A DNA stretch of 64,000 nt, taken from NCBI RefSeq assembly GCF_002197755.1, contig NZ_NHOT01000006.1, forward strand, positions 62,001 through 126,000, in the 5' to 3' direction. A program made the translations under genes and the position numbers. Position 1 is the stretch's first letter. Every line of letters starts with the position of its first letter. Positions 26,288 through 35,049 of this stretch are shown here, in pieces. Source of the stretch: Pedobacter sp. AJM (lineage in GTDB: Bacteria > Bacteroidota > Bacteroidia > Sphingobacteriales > Sphingobacteriaceae). The notes under the pieces are model-generated. The model saw nothing but the letters and a program-made list of their open reading frames with translations. It did no database searches and was not told where the DNA came from.

Positions 26288-27631
26288 ATGGAGTGGAAAT
26301 ACCTATTATCAAATAAAAGATTCGGACAGGAAAGCTGGACTGGCGATCGGGATAAGGCTCGTTCTGATTTTCAGCGGGATTATGACAGGTTAATATTTTC
26401 ATCACCATTCAGGCGCTTGCAAAATAAAACACAGGTTTTCCCCTTGCCGGGGAGTGTATTTGTTCATAACCGCTTAACGCACAGTTTGGAAGTGGCAAGT
26501 GTGGCCCGCTCTATGGCCAATATTTTTTTAAATAATTTAGAAGAACATCAGCCATCTTTACTTAAAGAAGTGCCCTTGCTAAATGAAGTAGGCAATATTG
26601 TAGCAGCTGCAGCATTGGCTCACGACCTGGGTAATCCAGCTTTTGGACATTCGGGAGAAGCGGCAATTTCACGTTATTTTACCGATGGGGATGGACAAAT
26701 CTATCAAAAGGATATGAGCGATTCGCAATGGCACGACCTTATTTATTTTGAAGGGAATGCAAATGCCATTCGGATTTTGACGCACCCTTTGAAAGGAAAA
26801 GGAAACGATGCCTATGCCTTAACATATTCCACATTGGCCTCGATTGCAAAATATCCCTGCGCATCAATAGCTGGCCGGCAGAAAAAACTTTTACACCGGA
26901 AGAAATACGGTTTTTTTCAGTCAGAAGAAGAAACCTTCAGAAAGATTGCATCAGAGTTAAATCTGGCTCAGGAAGAAAGTGAATATCTGATTTATAAACG
27001 TCACCCTTTGGTTTATTTAGTAGAGGCCGCCGATGATATCTGCTATAGCATCATTGATCTGGAAGATGCGCATCGCTTAAAGATATTATCATATGAGGAA
27101 GTTAAGAATTATTTGCTGCCTTTTTCCAATTCTCAGACCATTGAAAACCGATTAAAAAATGATTATGAAGATGATGATGCAAAAATTGGCTTGCTAAGAG
27201 CTAAAGCGATCAACACGCTCACCAACATTTGTGCAGAAATATTTTTTAAAGAGCAGGAATTATTGCTAAAAGGTGAACTGAATAACAGCTTAACAGATCT
27301 TCTGCCAGAACCCTATTTAACGGCCTGGAAAGCGATTGAGAAAGTATCGGTAGAAAGGATTTATAATTTTTCATCTGTTATTCAAAAAGAAGTGGCTGGT
27401 TATAAAATTATGGCAGGCTTACTAGAAGAATTTGTGCCGGCATTAATCAATAACAACACACATTATTACCAAAAACTGGTGAAGCTTATCCCTAAGCAAT
27501 ACCATACCGATTTAACCGATATCTACTCCCGTACGCAAAGCGTTTTAGATTTTGTATCAGGTATGACAGATTTATATGCGGTAGATTTGTACCGGAATAT
27601 TAAAGGCATTTCTTTTCCATCAGAAACATAA
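26288..27631 (+). CDS. dgt: dGTP triphosphohydrolase (dGTPase)
   Basis: The 447-residue HD-domain enzyme splits dGTP into deoxyguanosine and triphosphate. It affects dNTP pools and, in some bacteria, defence against phage. The N-terminus GDRDKARSDFQRDYDRLIFSSPFRRLQNKTQVF is the family hallmark. Metal ligands appear in NRLTHSLEVA (first His), ALAHDLGNPAFGHSGE (His-Asp) and the later VEAADDICYSI (Asp). The full length suits the Bacteroidota form. The next gene starts 2 bp after its stop. Confidence 0.93.
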   Translation: MEWKYLLSNKRFGQESWTGDRDKARSDFQRDYDRLIFSSPFRRLQNKTQVFPLPGSVFVHNRLTHSLEVASVARSMANIFLNNLEEHQPSLLKEVPLLNEVGNIVAAAALAHDLGNPAFGHSGEAAISRYFTDGDGQIYQKDMSDSQWHDLIYFEGNANAIRILTHPLKGKGNDAYALTYSTLASIAKYPCASIAGRQKKLLHRKKYGFFQSEEETFRKIASELNLAQEESEYLIYKRHPLVYLVEAADDICYSIIDLEDAHRLKILSYEEVKNYLLPFSNSQTIENRLKNDYEDDDAKIGLLRAKAINTLTNICAEIFFKEQELLLKGELNNSLTDLLPEPYLTAWKAIEKVSVERIYNFSSVIQKEVAGYKIMAGLLEEFVPALINNNTHYYQKLVKLIPKQYHTDLTDIYSRTQSVLDFVSGMTDLYAVDLYRNIKGISFPSET

Positions 27632-27633
27632 TC

Positions 27634-28275
27634 ATGAAGCGTTTATTAATATATATAACCTGCCTATTAATGCTCTCCTCATACGTTAATGCACAAACCA
27701 TTACCCTGCGTGATTTAAAAAATGGAGATTTAATATTTGTGGGTGCCGAAAAAGCTAACCTATCAGGTGCCATTAACCGGGTGACGCAAAAAAGAGATGC
27801 TATCGCTTTCGATCATATCGGAATCATTGAAAAAAGTGCTGATTCCATATTTGTGTTACATGCCTCTTCAAAAAAAGGAAGCATAAGAGAAAATATGCAA
27901 GCATTTTATCAGTCGGAAAAAACGGCAGACAATAAAATAGTCGTTTATAGGTTAAAGAATAATTTTGATCAGGCCATTCCTGATGCCATTTCATCTGCCA
28001 AGAAGATGTTAGGCAAGCCGTATAACTGGACATATATTCTGAATGACAGTTCTTACTATTGCTCTGATTTTATTGAAAGGTGTTTTAGAAAAAATCAAAT
28101 ATTTGCGCTGGAACCAATGACCTTTATTAATCCAAAAACCGGAAAACCGGATGATTTTTGGATTAAGTTTTATAAAAAACAAAACCTTGAAGTTCCCGAG
28201 GGGAAGTTAGGCTGTAACCCAAATGGTTTAGCAGCCAGTAATAAATTATTTTTAATAGGGAATTTCATCAATTAA
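27634..28275 (+). CDS. YiiX/YebB-like permuted papain-fold amidase, secreted
   Basis: The 213-residue protein has a signal peptide (about residues 1-20, ending VNAQ). It belongs to the circularly permuted NlpC/P60-like group. The leading motif LKNGDLIFVG and the His in AFDHIGIIEK come first, and the catalytic Cys follows in SSYYCSDFIERCF. Members act on peptides or lipids at the envelope, and the substrate is unknown. It is tightly coupled to dgt. The last codons form one arm of a 16-bp inverted repeat. Confidence 0.8.
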   Translation: MKRLLIYITCLLMLSSYVNAQTITLRDLKNGDLIFVGAEKANLSGAINRVTQKRDAIAFDHIGIIEKSADSIFVLHASSKKGSIRENMQAFYQSEKTADNKIVVYRLKNNFDQAIPDAISSAKKMLGKPYNWTYILNDSSYYCSDFIERCFRKNQIFALEPMTFINPKTGKPDDFWIKFYKKQNLEVPEGKLGCNPNGLAASNKLFLIGNFIN

Positions 28276-28297
28276 ATCCTATTAATTGATGAAATTC
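28260..28297. terminator. 16-bp perfect inverted repeat between convergent genes
   Basis: The arms are GAATTTCATCAATTAA (28260-28275) and TTAATTGATGAAATTC (28282-28297), with a 6-base loop. The left arm includes the last codons and the stop of the YiiX-like gene. There is no long T-run, so it may act as a 3' stabiliser or a bidirectional terminator. Confidence 0.7.
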
Positions 28298-28308
28298 AAC
28301 CATATAAA

Positions 28309-28920
28309 TTATCTGCCTCTTGTATCATCCCATTTATTACGCTCATCCTGTAATTCACGGGCCAGTTTCATTTCTTTATCTTTGGCTTTAACCTTATGGG
28401 TTTGAAATTCATCTGCAACTTCCTGGTAGAGTTGAGTTCTGTAGGTGGCTTCTTTCCGGTATTTTCCGGATTGAAAGATCACAATGGCCAAACCGGCACC
28501 CAGTATGATAATGATTGCCCAAACGATGGTATTGTATGTACCTTTATCAAAAGCGATCCCTAAAAATTTGATTTCATTTACAGATGCCGTTGCATGAGCA
28601 AGCGAACTTTCTTTGCCCGTAACTTCGCCTTTCAAACTGGCAATGTTATCACTTTGTCCCTTTATTTCTTTTTTAGCTTCCTGAAGTTGTTTTCGCTCTT
28701 TTCTTAATGTATCATTAACGCTTTTCCATAAAGCAGATAACCTGGATGGATTAATCAGTTTTGAACCATATAAACTTTTAGATTTTTTCAGCATAAAATT
28801 ATACTGGCCGTTTAGAGATGGATCAGTATTTTTCGAAGTGTCTTGTCTGGCCTGCCCGAATGCGATATTTACCAATAGCATGGCTACTAAAAATAACAGG
28901 GTTGGTTTAAGTTTTTGCAT
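28309..28920 (-). CDS. Coiled-coil membrane protein with signal peptide
   Basis: The 203-residue protein has a signal peptide (ending IAFGQ), then a long predicted coiled coil (about residues 65-115, with TLRKERKQLQEAKKEIKG). One transmembrane segment follows (TIVWAIIIILGAGLAIVIF, about residues 129-147), then a charged cytoplasmic tail that may also coil. No catalytic motif is visible. Homologues in Bacteroidota are often listed as tRNA (guanine-N1)-methyltransferase, which this sequence does not support. Role unknown. Confidence 0.75.
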   Translation of the reverse strand: MQKLKPTLLFLVAMLLVNIAFGQARQDTSKNTDPSLNGQYNFMLKKSKSLYGSKLINPSRLSALWKSVNDTLRKERKQLQEAKKEIKGQSDNIASLKGEVTGKESSLAHATASVNEIKFLGIAFDKGTYNTIVWAIIIILGAGLAIVIFQSGKYRKEATYRTQLYQEVADEFQTHKVKAKDKEMKLARELQDERNKWDDTRGR

Positions 28921-29078
28921 AGTTAAATTATAGGTGTTAAAGTGTAAAACTACATTTTTATACCATCATGAGCTCATCTAAATGACCTTATCTTTTGGCT
29001 TAGTTATAAAAATGATGTGATATAATCTATAAATTAACAATTTTATCGGCGTTTTATTATAAATTAATCGTGATAGAT

Positions 29079-29086
29079 TACATTTG
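29079..29086 (+). promoter_or_regulatory. -7 element directly before the TyrA-like gene
   Basis: TACATTTG matches TAnnTTTG and ends four bases before the ATG at 29091, so a near-leaderless transcript is expected. A GTG at 29070 in the same frame lies upstream of this element and is not the start. Confidence 0.45.
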
Positions 29087-29090
29087 CCAC

Positions 29091-30347
29091 ATGCAAATAG
29101 GAATTATCGGTTTAGGCGATATGGGTAGATTATACGCCATTTCGTTTTTTAATGCAGGTTACAAAGTGTGTGGTGCAGACATGCCCTTACGCTACTCAGA
29201 ATTGAAAAGTGAGCTTGAACCTAAAGGCATTGAAATTTTAGCCGATGGGCATGAGGTTGCCCGAAAATCTGATTTTATTATCTATTGTGTAGAGGCAGAG
29301 AAGATTGATGAAGTGGTGGCTACTTTTGCACGTTCAACTAAATTTGGTGCCATTGTTTCCGGGCAAACCTCTGTAAAGCATCCTGAAATTGCAGCTTTTG
29401 AAAAACATTTACCAACAGATACGCAAATCGTAACCTGTCACTCTTTGCATGGCCCGGCTTTTAGTCCTGAGGGGCAAACCTTGGTTGTGGTTAGGCACCG
29501 TGCAACCAACGAGGTTTACGCAAGGGCACTGGAGATTTATAAGTCTTTAAAATCGAATATTATCGAGATGGATGATTACCGCGAACACGACCGGATCGTC
29601 GCCGATACGCAGGCCGTTACGCATATGGGGTTTGAAAGCATGGGCTCAGCCTGGAAAAATGCAGGTTTCTTCCCCTGGGATAATCCGGCTTATGCTGGTG
29701 GAATTGATAATGTGAAGATTTTAACCACACTGCGCATTTTTAGTTACAAATCACATATTTATGCAGGCTTAGCTATTTTAAATCCATATGCACAAAAGCA
29801 GGTAAAGTATTATGCACAGGCAGAGTCAGAATTGTATAAATTGATGATTTGTGAAAATGAAACGGAATTTCGATCTAAAATTTATGCTGCCCGTGATTTT
29901 GTTTTTCACGAAAGCAGAAGCCTTTTGCTTCTGGATGATAACATTATGAAAGAATTTAGCCTGTCTGATGCCGCTCATAAACAAAAACCCAATTCGCACC
30001 TGAGTTTATTGAGTATGGTTTACGCTTGGTATAAAATGGGTGTAAACCCTTATGATAATTTAATTTGCCAGACACCGCCATTTAAATTGAGGTTGGGCAT
30101 TGCTGAATATTTGTTTAAAAATGAGGAAATGCTCGAAGAATCTATTCATACGGCATTATATGATAAATCTATTCGTGGCGATGATTTAGAGTTTCATACC
30201 GCCGTACACGAATGGGCATCGATTATTGGTTATGGCGATTTAAAAGGTTATAAAGCGCATTTTGAAGCCGCGAAATCTTTTTTTGCAAACCGTTTAAATG
30301 ATGGACGGGATTTAAGTGCAGAGTTGATTAAGCGATTAGGGAAGTAG
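29091..30347 (+). CDS. Prephenate dehydrogenase (TyrA/Tyr1-like)
   Basis: The 418-residue protein opens with a Rossmann motif (MQIGIIGLGDMGRLYAISFF). Motifs around CHSLHGPAFSPEGQTLVVV and DDYREHDRIVADTQAVTHM match the prephenate dehydrogenase family, with the conserved active-site His regions. The overall form is closest to the fungal Tyr1 type rather than the short bacterial enzymes. The reaction would be oxidative decarboxylation of prephenate to 4-hydroxyphenylpyruvate in tyrosine synthesis. The start at 29091 is set by the nucleotide-binding motif. The neighbours are not aromatic biosynthesis genes. Confidence 0.78.
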   Translation: MQIGIIGLGDMGRLYAISFFNAGYKVCGADMPLRYSELKSELEPKGIEILADGHEVARKSDFIIYCVEAEKIDEVVATFARSTKFGAIVSGQTSVKHPEIAAFEKHLPTDTQIVTCHSLHGPAFSPEGQTLVVVRHRATNEVYARALEIYKSLKSNIIEMDDYREHDRIVADTQAVTHMGFESMGSAWKNAGFFPWDNPAYAGGIDNVKILTTLRIFSYKSHIYAGLAILNPYAQKQVKYYAQAESELYKLMICENETEFRSKIYAARDFVFHESRSLLLLDDNIMKEFSLSDAAHKQKPNSHLSLLSMVYAWYKMGVNPYDNLICQTPPFKLRLGIAEYLFKNEEMLEESIHTALYDKSIRGDDLEFHTAVHEWASIIGYGDLKGYKAHFEAAKSFFANRLNDGRDLSAELIKRLGK

Positions 30348-30355
30348 TTTTTTAT

Positions 30356-30955
30356 ATGAAGACTATTTTAAATAAACCAGAAATGGTTTCGTTATTGCAG
30401 CAACAATTAAAAAATATTGATATTCTTTGTAATGATTACGATAGCGGGAATGAAAAAGTTATACATTTAATAGCTGAAAAGATTGCTTTAATTTTTCACA
30501 ACTCAAATCAATCTAAATCATTATTAAATGAACTTAAGCTAACGCATCTTGATTTTCTTTGCAGTTCAGAAAGGTATGATTCAAAAAGCCTTACTAATTT
30601 TATTGGCTTATTGAAATTAGAACACCACACTGAAAAGGGCTGGACATATTTAGCCAGGTTACATAAGTTCGAATTGGCGAAGGTATCTTACGAAAACTGG
30701 TGGAATAACAAAAAAGTGATGATTGATTCGGATGGTAATGCCTTTACAAGGGCCAAGATCATAAAATCAGCAGCCCATAACGATCCTTTATTATTTGATA
30801 CATCAGGATGGAAAATTACTGATGCTAATGGTAATAAAACAACGATTAACCCAATCCCTGAAACGATTAGGCAAATTGCTTTCGAAGTGTTAGGGTGTTT
30901 TCGTACAGTGAACCTGAATCAAGAAAGTAAATTGTATTACAAATCTAATTTATAG
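30356..30955 (+). CDS. Conserved-looking protein of unknown function
   Basis: A 199-residue soluble protein starting 8 bp after the TyrA-like gene and probably co-transcribed. No signal peptide or membrane segment. It contains EHHTEKGWTYLARLHKFELAK and NKKVMIDSDGNAFTRAKIIK, the latter slightly like a short Asp/Asn loop. I do not recognise a family. Codon use is like its neighbours but more AT-rich at the N-terminus. Confidence 0.6.
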   Translation: MKTILNKPEMVSLLQQQLKNIDILCNDYDSGNEKVIHLIAEKIALIFHNSNQSKSLLNELKLTHLDFLCSSERYDSKSLTNFIGLLKLEHHTEKGWTYLARLHKFELAKVSYENWWNNKKVMIDSDGNAFTRAKIIKSAAHNDPLLFDTSGWKITDANGNKTTINPIPETIRQIAFEVLGCFRTVNLNQESKLYYKSNL

Positions 30956-31071
30956 ATCGGCTTCTAAAAATAAGCATAAAGATGATTTTTTTATGAAAAT
31001 CTATTTTATCCCCTTTATATATAGATTTTATTTTATTCTGTTAATCTTTCGTTTCCACAAAATCAGTACAT

Positions 31072-31079
31072 TATCTTTG
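31072..31079 (+). promoter_or_regulatory. -7 element of the TauE/SafE-DUF1634 operon
   Basis: TATCTTTG matches TAnnTTTG and ends five bases before the ATG at 31085, again implying almost no leader. A weak TTTC lies upstream with 16-bp spacing. Confidence 0.5.
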
Positions 31080-31084
31080 CCGGC

Positions 31085-31918
31085 ATGTCGGTATTATTGT
31101 TTACCATTATCGTTTTATTAGGGGCTTTTTTAGCCGGTTTACTGGGCTCACTCACTGGTTTAGGTGGTGGTGTAATTATCATACCCTTACTTACGCTGGC
31201 ACTGGGTGTTGATATTCATTATGCAATTGGCGCATCCATTGTTTCGGTTATAGCAACTTCATCCGGTTCAGCAGCAGCTTATGTTAAAGAAGGAATCACC
31301 AATATCCGGATTGGGATGTTTCTGGAAATTGCAACTACTGTGGGCGCTATTTGCGGTGCCATTGTAGCTGTTTACCTCAATGCCAATTACATCGCTATCA
31401 TATTTGGCTGCATCCTGATCTTTTCTGCTATTATGACTTTAAAGAAAAAAGTAGATCATACTACTTTAGATGACACTGACCGGTGGGCCAAATTTTTTAA
31501 ACTAAATGGTTCATATCCTGATAAAGGTACTGATCACCCTTATGCCGTAAAACACGTTCCAGCTGGTTTTTTAATGATGCTCTTTGCCGGCACACTTTCA
31601 GGTTTGCTGGGAATAGGAAGTGGCGCCCTTAAGGTAATCGCCATGGATAATATCATGCGTTTACCCTTTAAAGTTTCTACCACGACCAGTAATTTTATGA
31701 TGGGCGTTACCGCCGCTGCCAGTGCTATTGTTTATTTACATCGCGGACAAATTGATCCGGGTATCGCCATGCCGGTTTGTATCGGCGTATTAACTGGGGC
31801 TACCGTTGGCTCAAAAGTTTTATTAAAAGCCAAAACAGATAAATTGAAAATTGTATTTGCTGTAGTGGTAACATTTTTAGCATTACAAATGATTTACAAA
31901 GGAATAAGCGGATTATAA
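31085..31918 (+). CDS. TauE/SafE-family sulfite/organosulfonate exporter-like permease
   Basis: The 277-residue protein has about eight transmembrane segments in two related halves. Each starts with a Gly-rich motif (GLLGSLTGLGGGVIIIPLL and GTLSGLLGIGSGALKVIAM), the mark of this family. Members export sulfite, sulfoacetate or similar anions, and the substrate here is unknown. The stop overlaps the ATG of the DUF1634 gene, the usual partner of this family. Confidence 0.9.
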   Translation: MSVLLFTIIVLLGAFLAGLLGSLTGLGGGVIIIPLLTLALGVDIHYAIGASIVSVIATSSGSAAAYVKEGITNIRIGMFLEIATTVGAICGAIVAVYLNANYIAIIFGCILIFSAIMTLKKKVDHTTLDDTDRWAKFFKLNGSYPDKGTDHPYAVKHVPAGFLMMLFAGTLSGLLGIGSGALKVIAMDNIMRLPFKVSTTTSNFMMGVTAAASAIVYLHRGQIDPGIAMPVCIGVLTGATVGSKVLLKAKTDKLKIVFAVVVTFLALQMIYKGISGL

Positions 31919-32310
31919 TGGCAGCATCAAAAGAAAATATGAATGATAAGGATATTCAGGTTATACTGGGCACCTTATTGCGTGCAGGTGTAATCATATC
32001 GATGACCATTGTGCTCATTGGTGGGATTATCTTTCTCATTCATCAAAATGGTGTGATAACCGATTATAAAGTATTTAAGCCGGAACTGGCTGGTTTTTCA
32101 TCTATTTCAGCTATTTTCAAAGGCCTGCTTACTTTTCATGGTGATGCCATTGTACAATTTGGTATATTGATGTTGATTTTTACTCCGGTAGCCCGCATCG
32201 TTTTCGCCATTTTCAGCTTTTTAATTGAAAAGGACTATTTGTATGTATTGATTGGACTAATTATCTTGTCCATTATTACCATTAGTCTGAATGGAGGACT
32301 GGCCCATTAA
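31918..32310 (+). CDS. DUF1634 membrane protein
   Basis: A 130-residue protein with three hydrophobic segments (about residues 22-42, 70-92 and 100-122), containing LGTLLRAGVIISM and FGILMLIFTPVARI. DUF1634 proteins nearly always follow a TauE/SafE permease and may form a complex with it. The overlap of the two genes by one base supports joint translation. Confidence 0.88.
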   Translation: MAASKENMNDKDIQVILGTLLRAGVIISMTIVLIGGIIFLIHQNGVITDYKVFKPELAGFSSISAIFKGLLTFHGDAIVQFGILMLIFTPVARIVFAIFSFLIEKDYLYVLIGLIILSIITISLNGGLAH

Positions 32311-32386
32311 GTCAAATAGCTTATTTGTTGAAAAAAAATATTAAAATTAAGTTTAAACGCTTAAGATTGTATATAAAATCACCAAA

Positions 32387-32950
32387 ATGGCAAAGTCTGG
32401 AAAGATAGTTCAGCTGTTTCAGAAACCTGAAAATTTTATAAAATCCCGTGCCCGACAGCTCCAGCTCGGGAAATGCTATATCTCTGCCAACTGGGAGGAA
32501 AGTGGTATTGCAAATGTGATTGTAAGCCGAATCCCCATTAATGGAAATCTTACAATAGGCATGTACCTTGTTGACTTTAAGTGTTTAGGCATTAAAGATT
32601 CCGCTTTTAAGTTTAATATCCCTTTAGATGAAGTTCAATACCTGATCGCATATATAAAGGGTGAAGAAATTGAATACAACCGGGTTCATAATATGCTATA
32701 TGGTGCAGAAGCATTTGCTGAAAGTTGTGGCTTTAAACCCCATAAAGATTGGGCCATAGGTCAGCTTATACTTGAGGAAGACGATGACCGGATTCAAATT
32801 ACTGATCTTCCGTTCGGAGAAGAAGGAGTTCCTGCTTATTATCCCGGTCCAAATGATGATGATGATACAATCAATAGAATTTTGGCCACTTTGGATAAAA
32901 ACCTGGGGCCTGGAAATTATTATTTTTATGAAGATGATAAGCGTGACTGA
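32387..32950 (+). CDS. Conserved hypothetical protein
   Basis: A 187-residue soluble protein with ISANWEESGIANVIVSR and GMYLVDFKCLGIKDS. It has an acidic Asp-rich stretch near the C-terminus (PGPNDDDDTINRIL). The MYLVDFKCLGIKD phrase is familiar from uncharacterised Bacteroidota proteins, but I cannot name the domain. No signal peptide. It stands alone upstream of a 440-bp gap. Confidence 0.65.
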   Translation: MAKSGKIVQLFQKPENFIKSRARQLQLGKCYISANWEESGIANVIVSRIPINGNLTIGMYLVDFKCLGIKDSAFKFNIPLDEVQYLIAYIKGEEIEYNRVHNMLYGAEAFAESCGFKPHKDWAIGQLILEEDDDRIQITDLPFGEEGVPAYYPGPNDDDDTINRILATLDKNLGPGNYYFYEDDKRD

Positions 32951-33377
32951 TGCAGGAATGAAAGGGGATAAATCTACATCATTACCAAGCCTTATTTATA
33001 TGGAGTTGGGCTCTCATGGTGAGGCCTGTGAAATAGCGGAACAGGGATGAACTTTTTCCTGATTCTTATATTTCCAACAGATGAGTTTATATTTTTATAT
33101 TCTGCTTTGTGCGAATATTTCTTGGCTAAAAAAGATATTGCTCCTGCCAATTGCTTTGTGAATGTATGAATATGTCATCTATATGATCTTTGCTCTTAGA
33201 GCGGAATGGTGCTAAGTAGCTGAAGACAACGTATTTTAAGCAGGAAAACAAAAATAAATGATATAAACAGGATTACCCAACTATGGGTTTAAAGGCCTGG
33301 TTTGATGCTGTAGCTGCTCAGTGAAAGTTAAATCCCATCATATCAGCAATTTATTTGAAAAAATATTTAGCTAACTA
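32951..33377. other. Intergenic, no gene recognised
   Basis: About 430 bp before the rplC promoter. A 92-codon frame that starts inside the previous gene runs into the first part but has no coding character. No RNA gene, repeat or mobile-element remnant was seen. Confidence 0.6.
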
Positions 33378-33408
33378 TTTGAAAATTAATATTTCTTGCC
33401 TATCTTTG
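33378..33408 (+). promoter_or_regulatory. Strong promoter of the rplC-rplQ ribosomal operon
   Basis: TTTG (33378-33381), a 19-bp spacer and TATCTTTG (33401-33408) form a full consensus. It lies 77 bp before the rplC ATG and gives the large ribosomal operon a start independent of rpsJ. Confidence 0.8.
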
Positions 33409-33485
33409 CCGTCCCTTTCGGGGGATGTACAACCACCTTGAACGAAGCCCTACTGCTTCGATGGGTGTTAAAAAGAAAAGATAAA
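33409..33485 (+). promoter_or_regulatory. Structured 5' leader of rplC (possible ribosomal-protein binding site)
   Basis: The leader can fold into a CCC/GGG hairpin (about 33411-33425). A two-part stem follows: outer CACC (33434-33437) with GGTG (33464-33467), inner perfect CGAAGC (33443-33448) with GCTTCG (33455-33460). The position equals that of the S10-operon leader bound by L4 in E. coli. Autoregulation here is inferred from place and structure only. Confidence 0.5.
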
Positions 33486-34103
33486 ATGTCAGGAATTATT
33501 GGAAAAAAAGTAGGAATGACCAGTATCTTTGATGCCGAAGGAAGAAACATTCCTTGTACGGTAATCGAGGCTGGGCCTTGTGTAGTTACACAAGTGAAAA
33601 CCGAAGAAAAAGACGGGTATTCATCAATCCAATTGGGTTATGATGAGAAAAAAGAGAAAAACACAACTCAACCGTTAAAAGGCCATTTCGCGAAAGCAAA
33701 CACAACTCCGAAACGCAAGCTGGTAGAATTCAACTCGTTTACAACTTCACTTAGCTTAGGTGATGTGGTAACTGTTGATGCATTCGCAGAAGGCGATTTT
33801 GTTGATGTTGTAGGTACCTCAAAAGGTAAAGGTTTTCAAGGTGTTGTAAAACGCCACGGATTTGCCGGTGTTGGTATGCAGACTCACGGTCAGCATAACC
33901 GTTTACGTGCCCCAGGTTCATTGGGTGCATCATCATTCCCTTCACGTGTATTCAAAGGAATGCGCATGGCTGGAAGAACAGGTGGAGACAGGGTAAAAGT
34001 TCAGAACTTACAGGTTTTGAAAGTTTATGCTGAGCAAAACTTATTAGTAGTTAGTGGTTCCATTCCAGGAGCTAAAGGTTCTTACGTAATCTTAGACAAG
34101 TAA
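33486..34103 (+). CDS. rplC: 50S ribosomal protein L3
   Basis: The 205-residue L3 binds near the peptidyl-transferase centre and is an early assembly protein. The start is the ATG at 33486 ([15 protein letters not shown]); the longer frame begins inside the promoter. [32 protein letters not shown] is the conserved centre. rplD follows 4 bp later. Confidence 0.98.
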   Translation: MSGIIGKKVGMTSIFDAEGRNIPCTVIEAGPCVVTQVKTEEKDGYSSIQLGYDEKKEKNTTQPLKGHFAKANTTPKRKLVEFNSFTTSLSLGDVVTVDAFAEGDFVDVVGTSKGKGFQGVVKRHGFAGVGMQTHGQHNRLRAPGSLGASSFPSRVFKGMRMAGRTGGDRVKVQNLQVLKVYAEQNLLVVSGSIPGAKGSYVILDK

Positions 34104-34107
34104 TCAG

Positions 34108-34737
34108 ATGGAAGTTAAAGTATTAAACATTTCAGGTAAAGAAACAGGTGCCAAGGTGCAACTTCCTGAATCGGTATTTGGTATCGAGCCTAACGACCAC
34201 GCGATTTATTTAGATGTAAAACAGTATCTGGCTAACCAACGTCAGGGTACGCACAAATCTAAACAGCGTAATGAGATTGCAGGTTCGACCCGTAAACTAT
34301 ACAAACAAAAAGGTACAGGTGGTGCACGTGCTGGTAGCATTAAATCTCCTTTATTCAACGGTGGTGGTCGTGTATTCGGTCCTCAGCCACGTGACTATAG
34401 TTTCAAATTGAACAAGAAATTAAAATCATTAGCACGTAAATCTGCTTTAGCTTATAAAGCAAAAGATAATAACGTGGTAATTTTAGAAGATTTCAACTTC
34501 GAAACAGCTAAAACTAAAAATTACACCAGTTTATTGGCTGCGTTAAACGTAGGTACTCAAAAAACTTTATTGGTTTTACCTGCACAAAATAATAATATCT
34601 ATTTATCAAGCAGAAACGTTCAGAAAACTAAAGTAATCTCTGCAGCAGACTTAAATACCTATGATGTATTAAATGCTGGTGTGCTTGTGTTAACTGCTGA
34701 TTCTGTTAAAACTTTGGAGGAGGCATTTGCCAAATAA
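34108..34737 (+). CDS. rplD: 50S ribosomal protein L4
   Basis: L4 of 209 residues lines the exit tunnel. Its extended loop region is seen in [19 protein letters not shown] and [20 protein letters not shown]. In E. coli it represses its own operon through the mRNA leader and by transcription termination, which makes the structured rplC leader here relevant. Confidence 0.98.
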   Translation: MEVKVLNISGKETGAKVQLPESVFGIEPNDHAIYLDVKQYLANQRQGTHKSKQRNEIAGSTRKLYKQKGTGGARAGSIKSPLFNGGGRVFGPQPRDYSFKLNKKLKSLARKSALAYKAKDNNVVILEDFNFETAKTKNYTSLLAALNVGTQKTLLVLPAQNNNIYLSSRNVQKTKVISAADLNTYDVLNAGVLVLTADSVKTLEEAFAK

Positions 34738-34738
34738 T

Positions 34739-35029
34739 ATGGAAATTTTAAAAAAACCAATATTAACCGAAAAAGCTTCAGCTTTAACTGAGAAATCTAA
34801 CCGTTTCACGTTTAGCGTTAACCATAAGGCTAACAAAATCCAGATTAAAGCAGCTATTGAAAAATTGTACGGTGTAACTATCGTTGCAGTTAACACAATG
34901 GTTGTGGATGGAAAAGCTAAATCACGTTACACTAAAGCAGGTTTTGTATCTGGCCGTAGCCCGAAATACAAAAAAGCAATCGTAACGTTGAAAGACGGCG
35001 AAACAATAGATTATTACGCAACCCTTTAA
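34739..35029 (+). CDS. rplW: 50S ribosomal protein L23
   Basis: The 96-residue L23 sits at the tunnel exit and docks trigger factor and SRP. The start is the ATG at 34739 (MEILKKPILTEKASAL), one base after the rplD stop. An upstream TTG in the same frame lies within rplD. Confidence 0.97.
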   Translation: MEILKKPILTEKASALTEKSNRFTFSVNHKANKIQIKAAIEKLYGVTIVAVNTMVVDGKAKSRYTKAGFVSGRSPKYKKAIVTLKDGETIDYYATL

Positions 35030-35049
35030 TTTAATAATTCATTATAACT

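Noticed and set aside
32772..33050. 92-codon frame after the conserved hypothetical gene
   Set aside because: It begins inside the other gene in a second frame and has no coding character beyond it.
24586..33485. Genomic island or mobile element between rpsJ and rplC
   Set aside because: No integrase, transposase, tRNA target or flanking direct repeats; the genes look like ordinary chromosomal ones.
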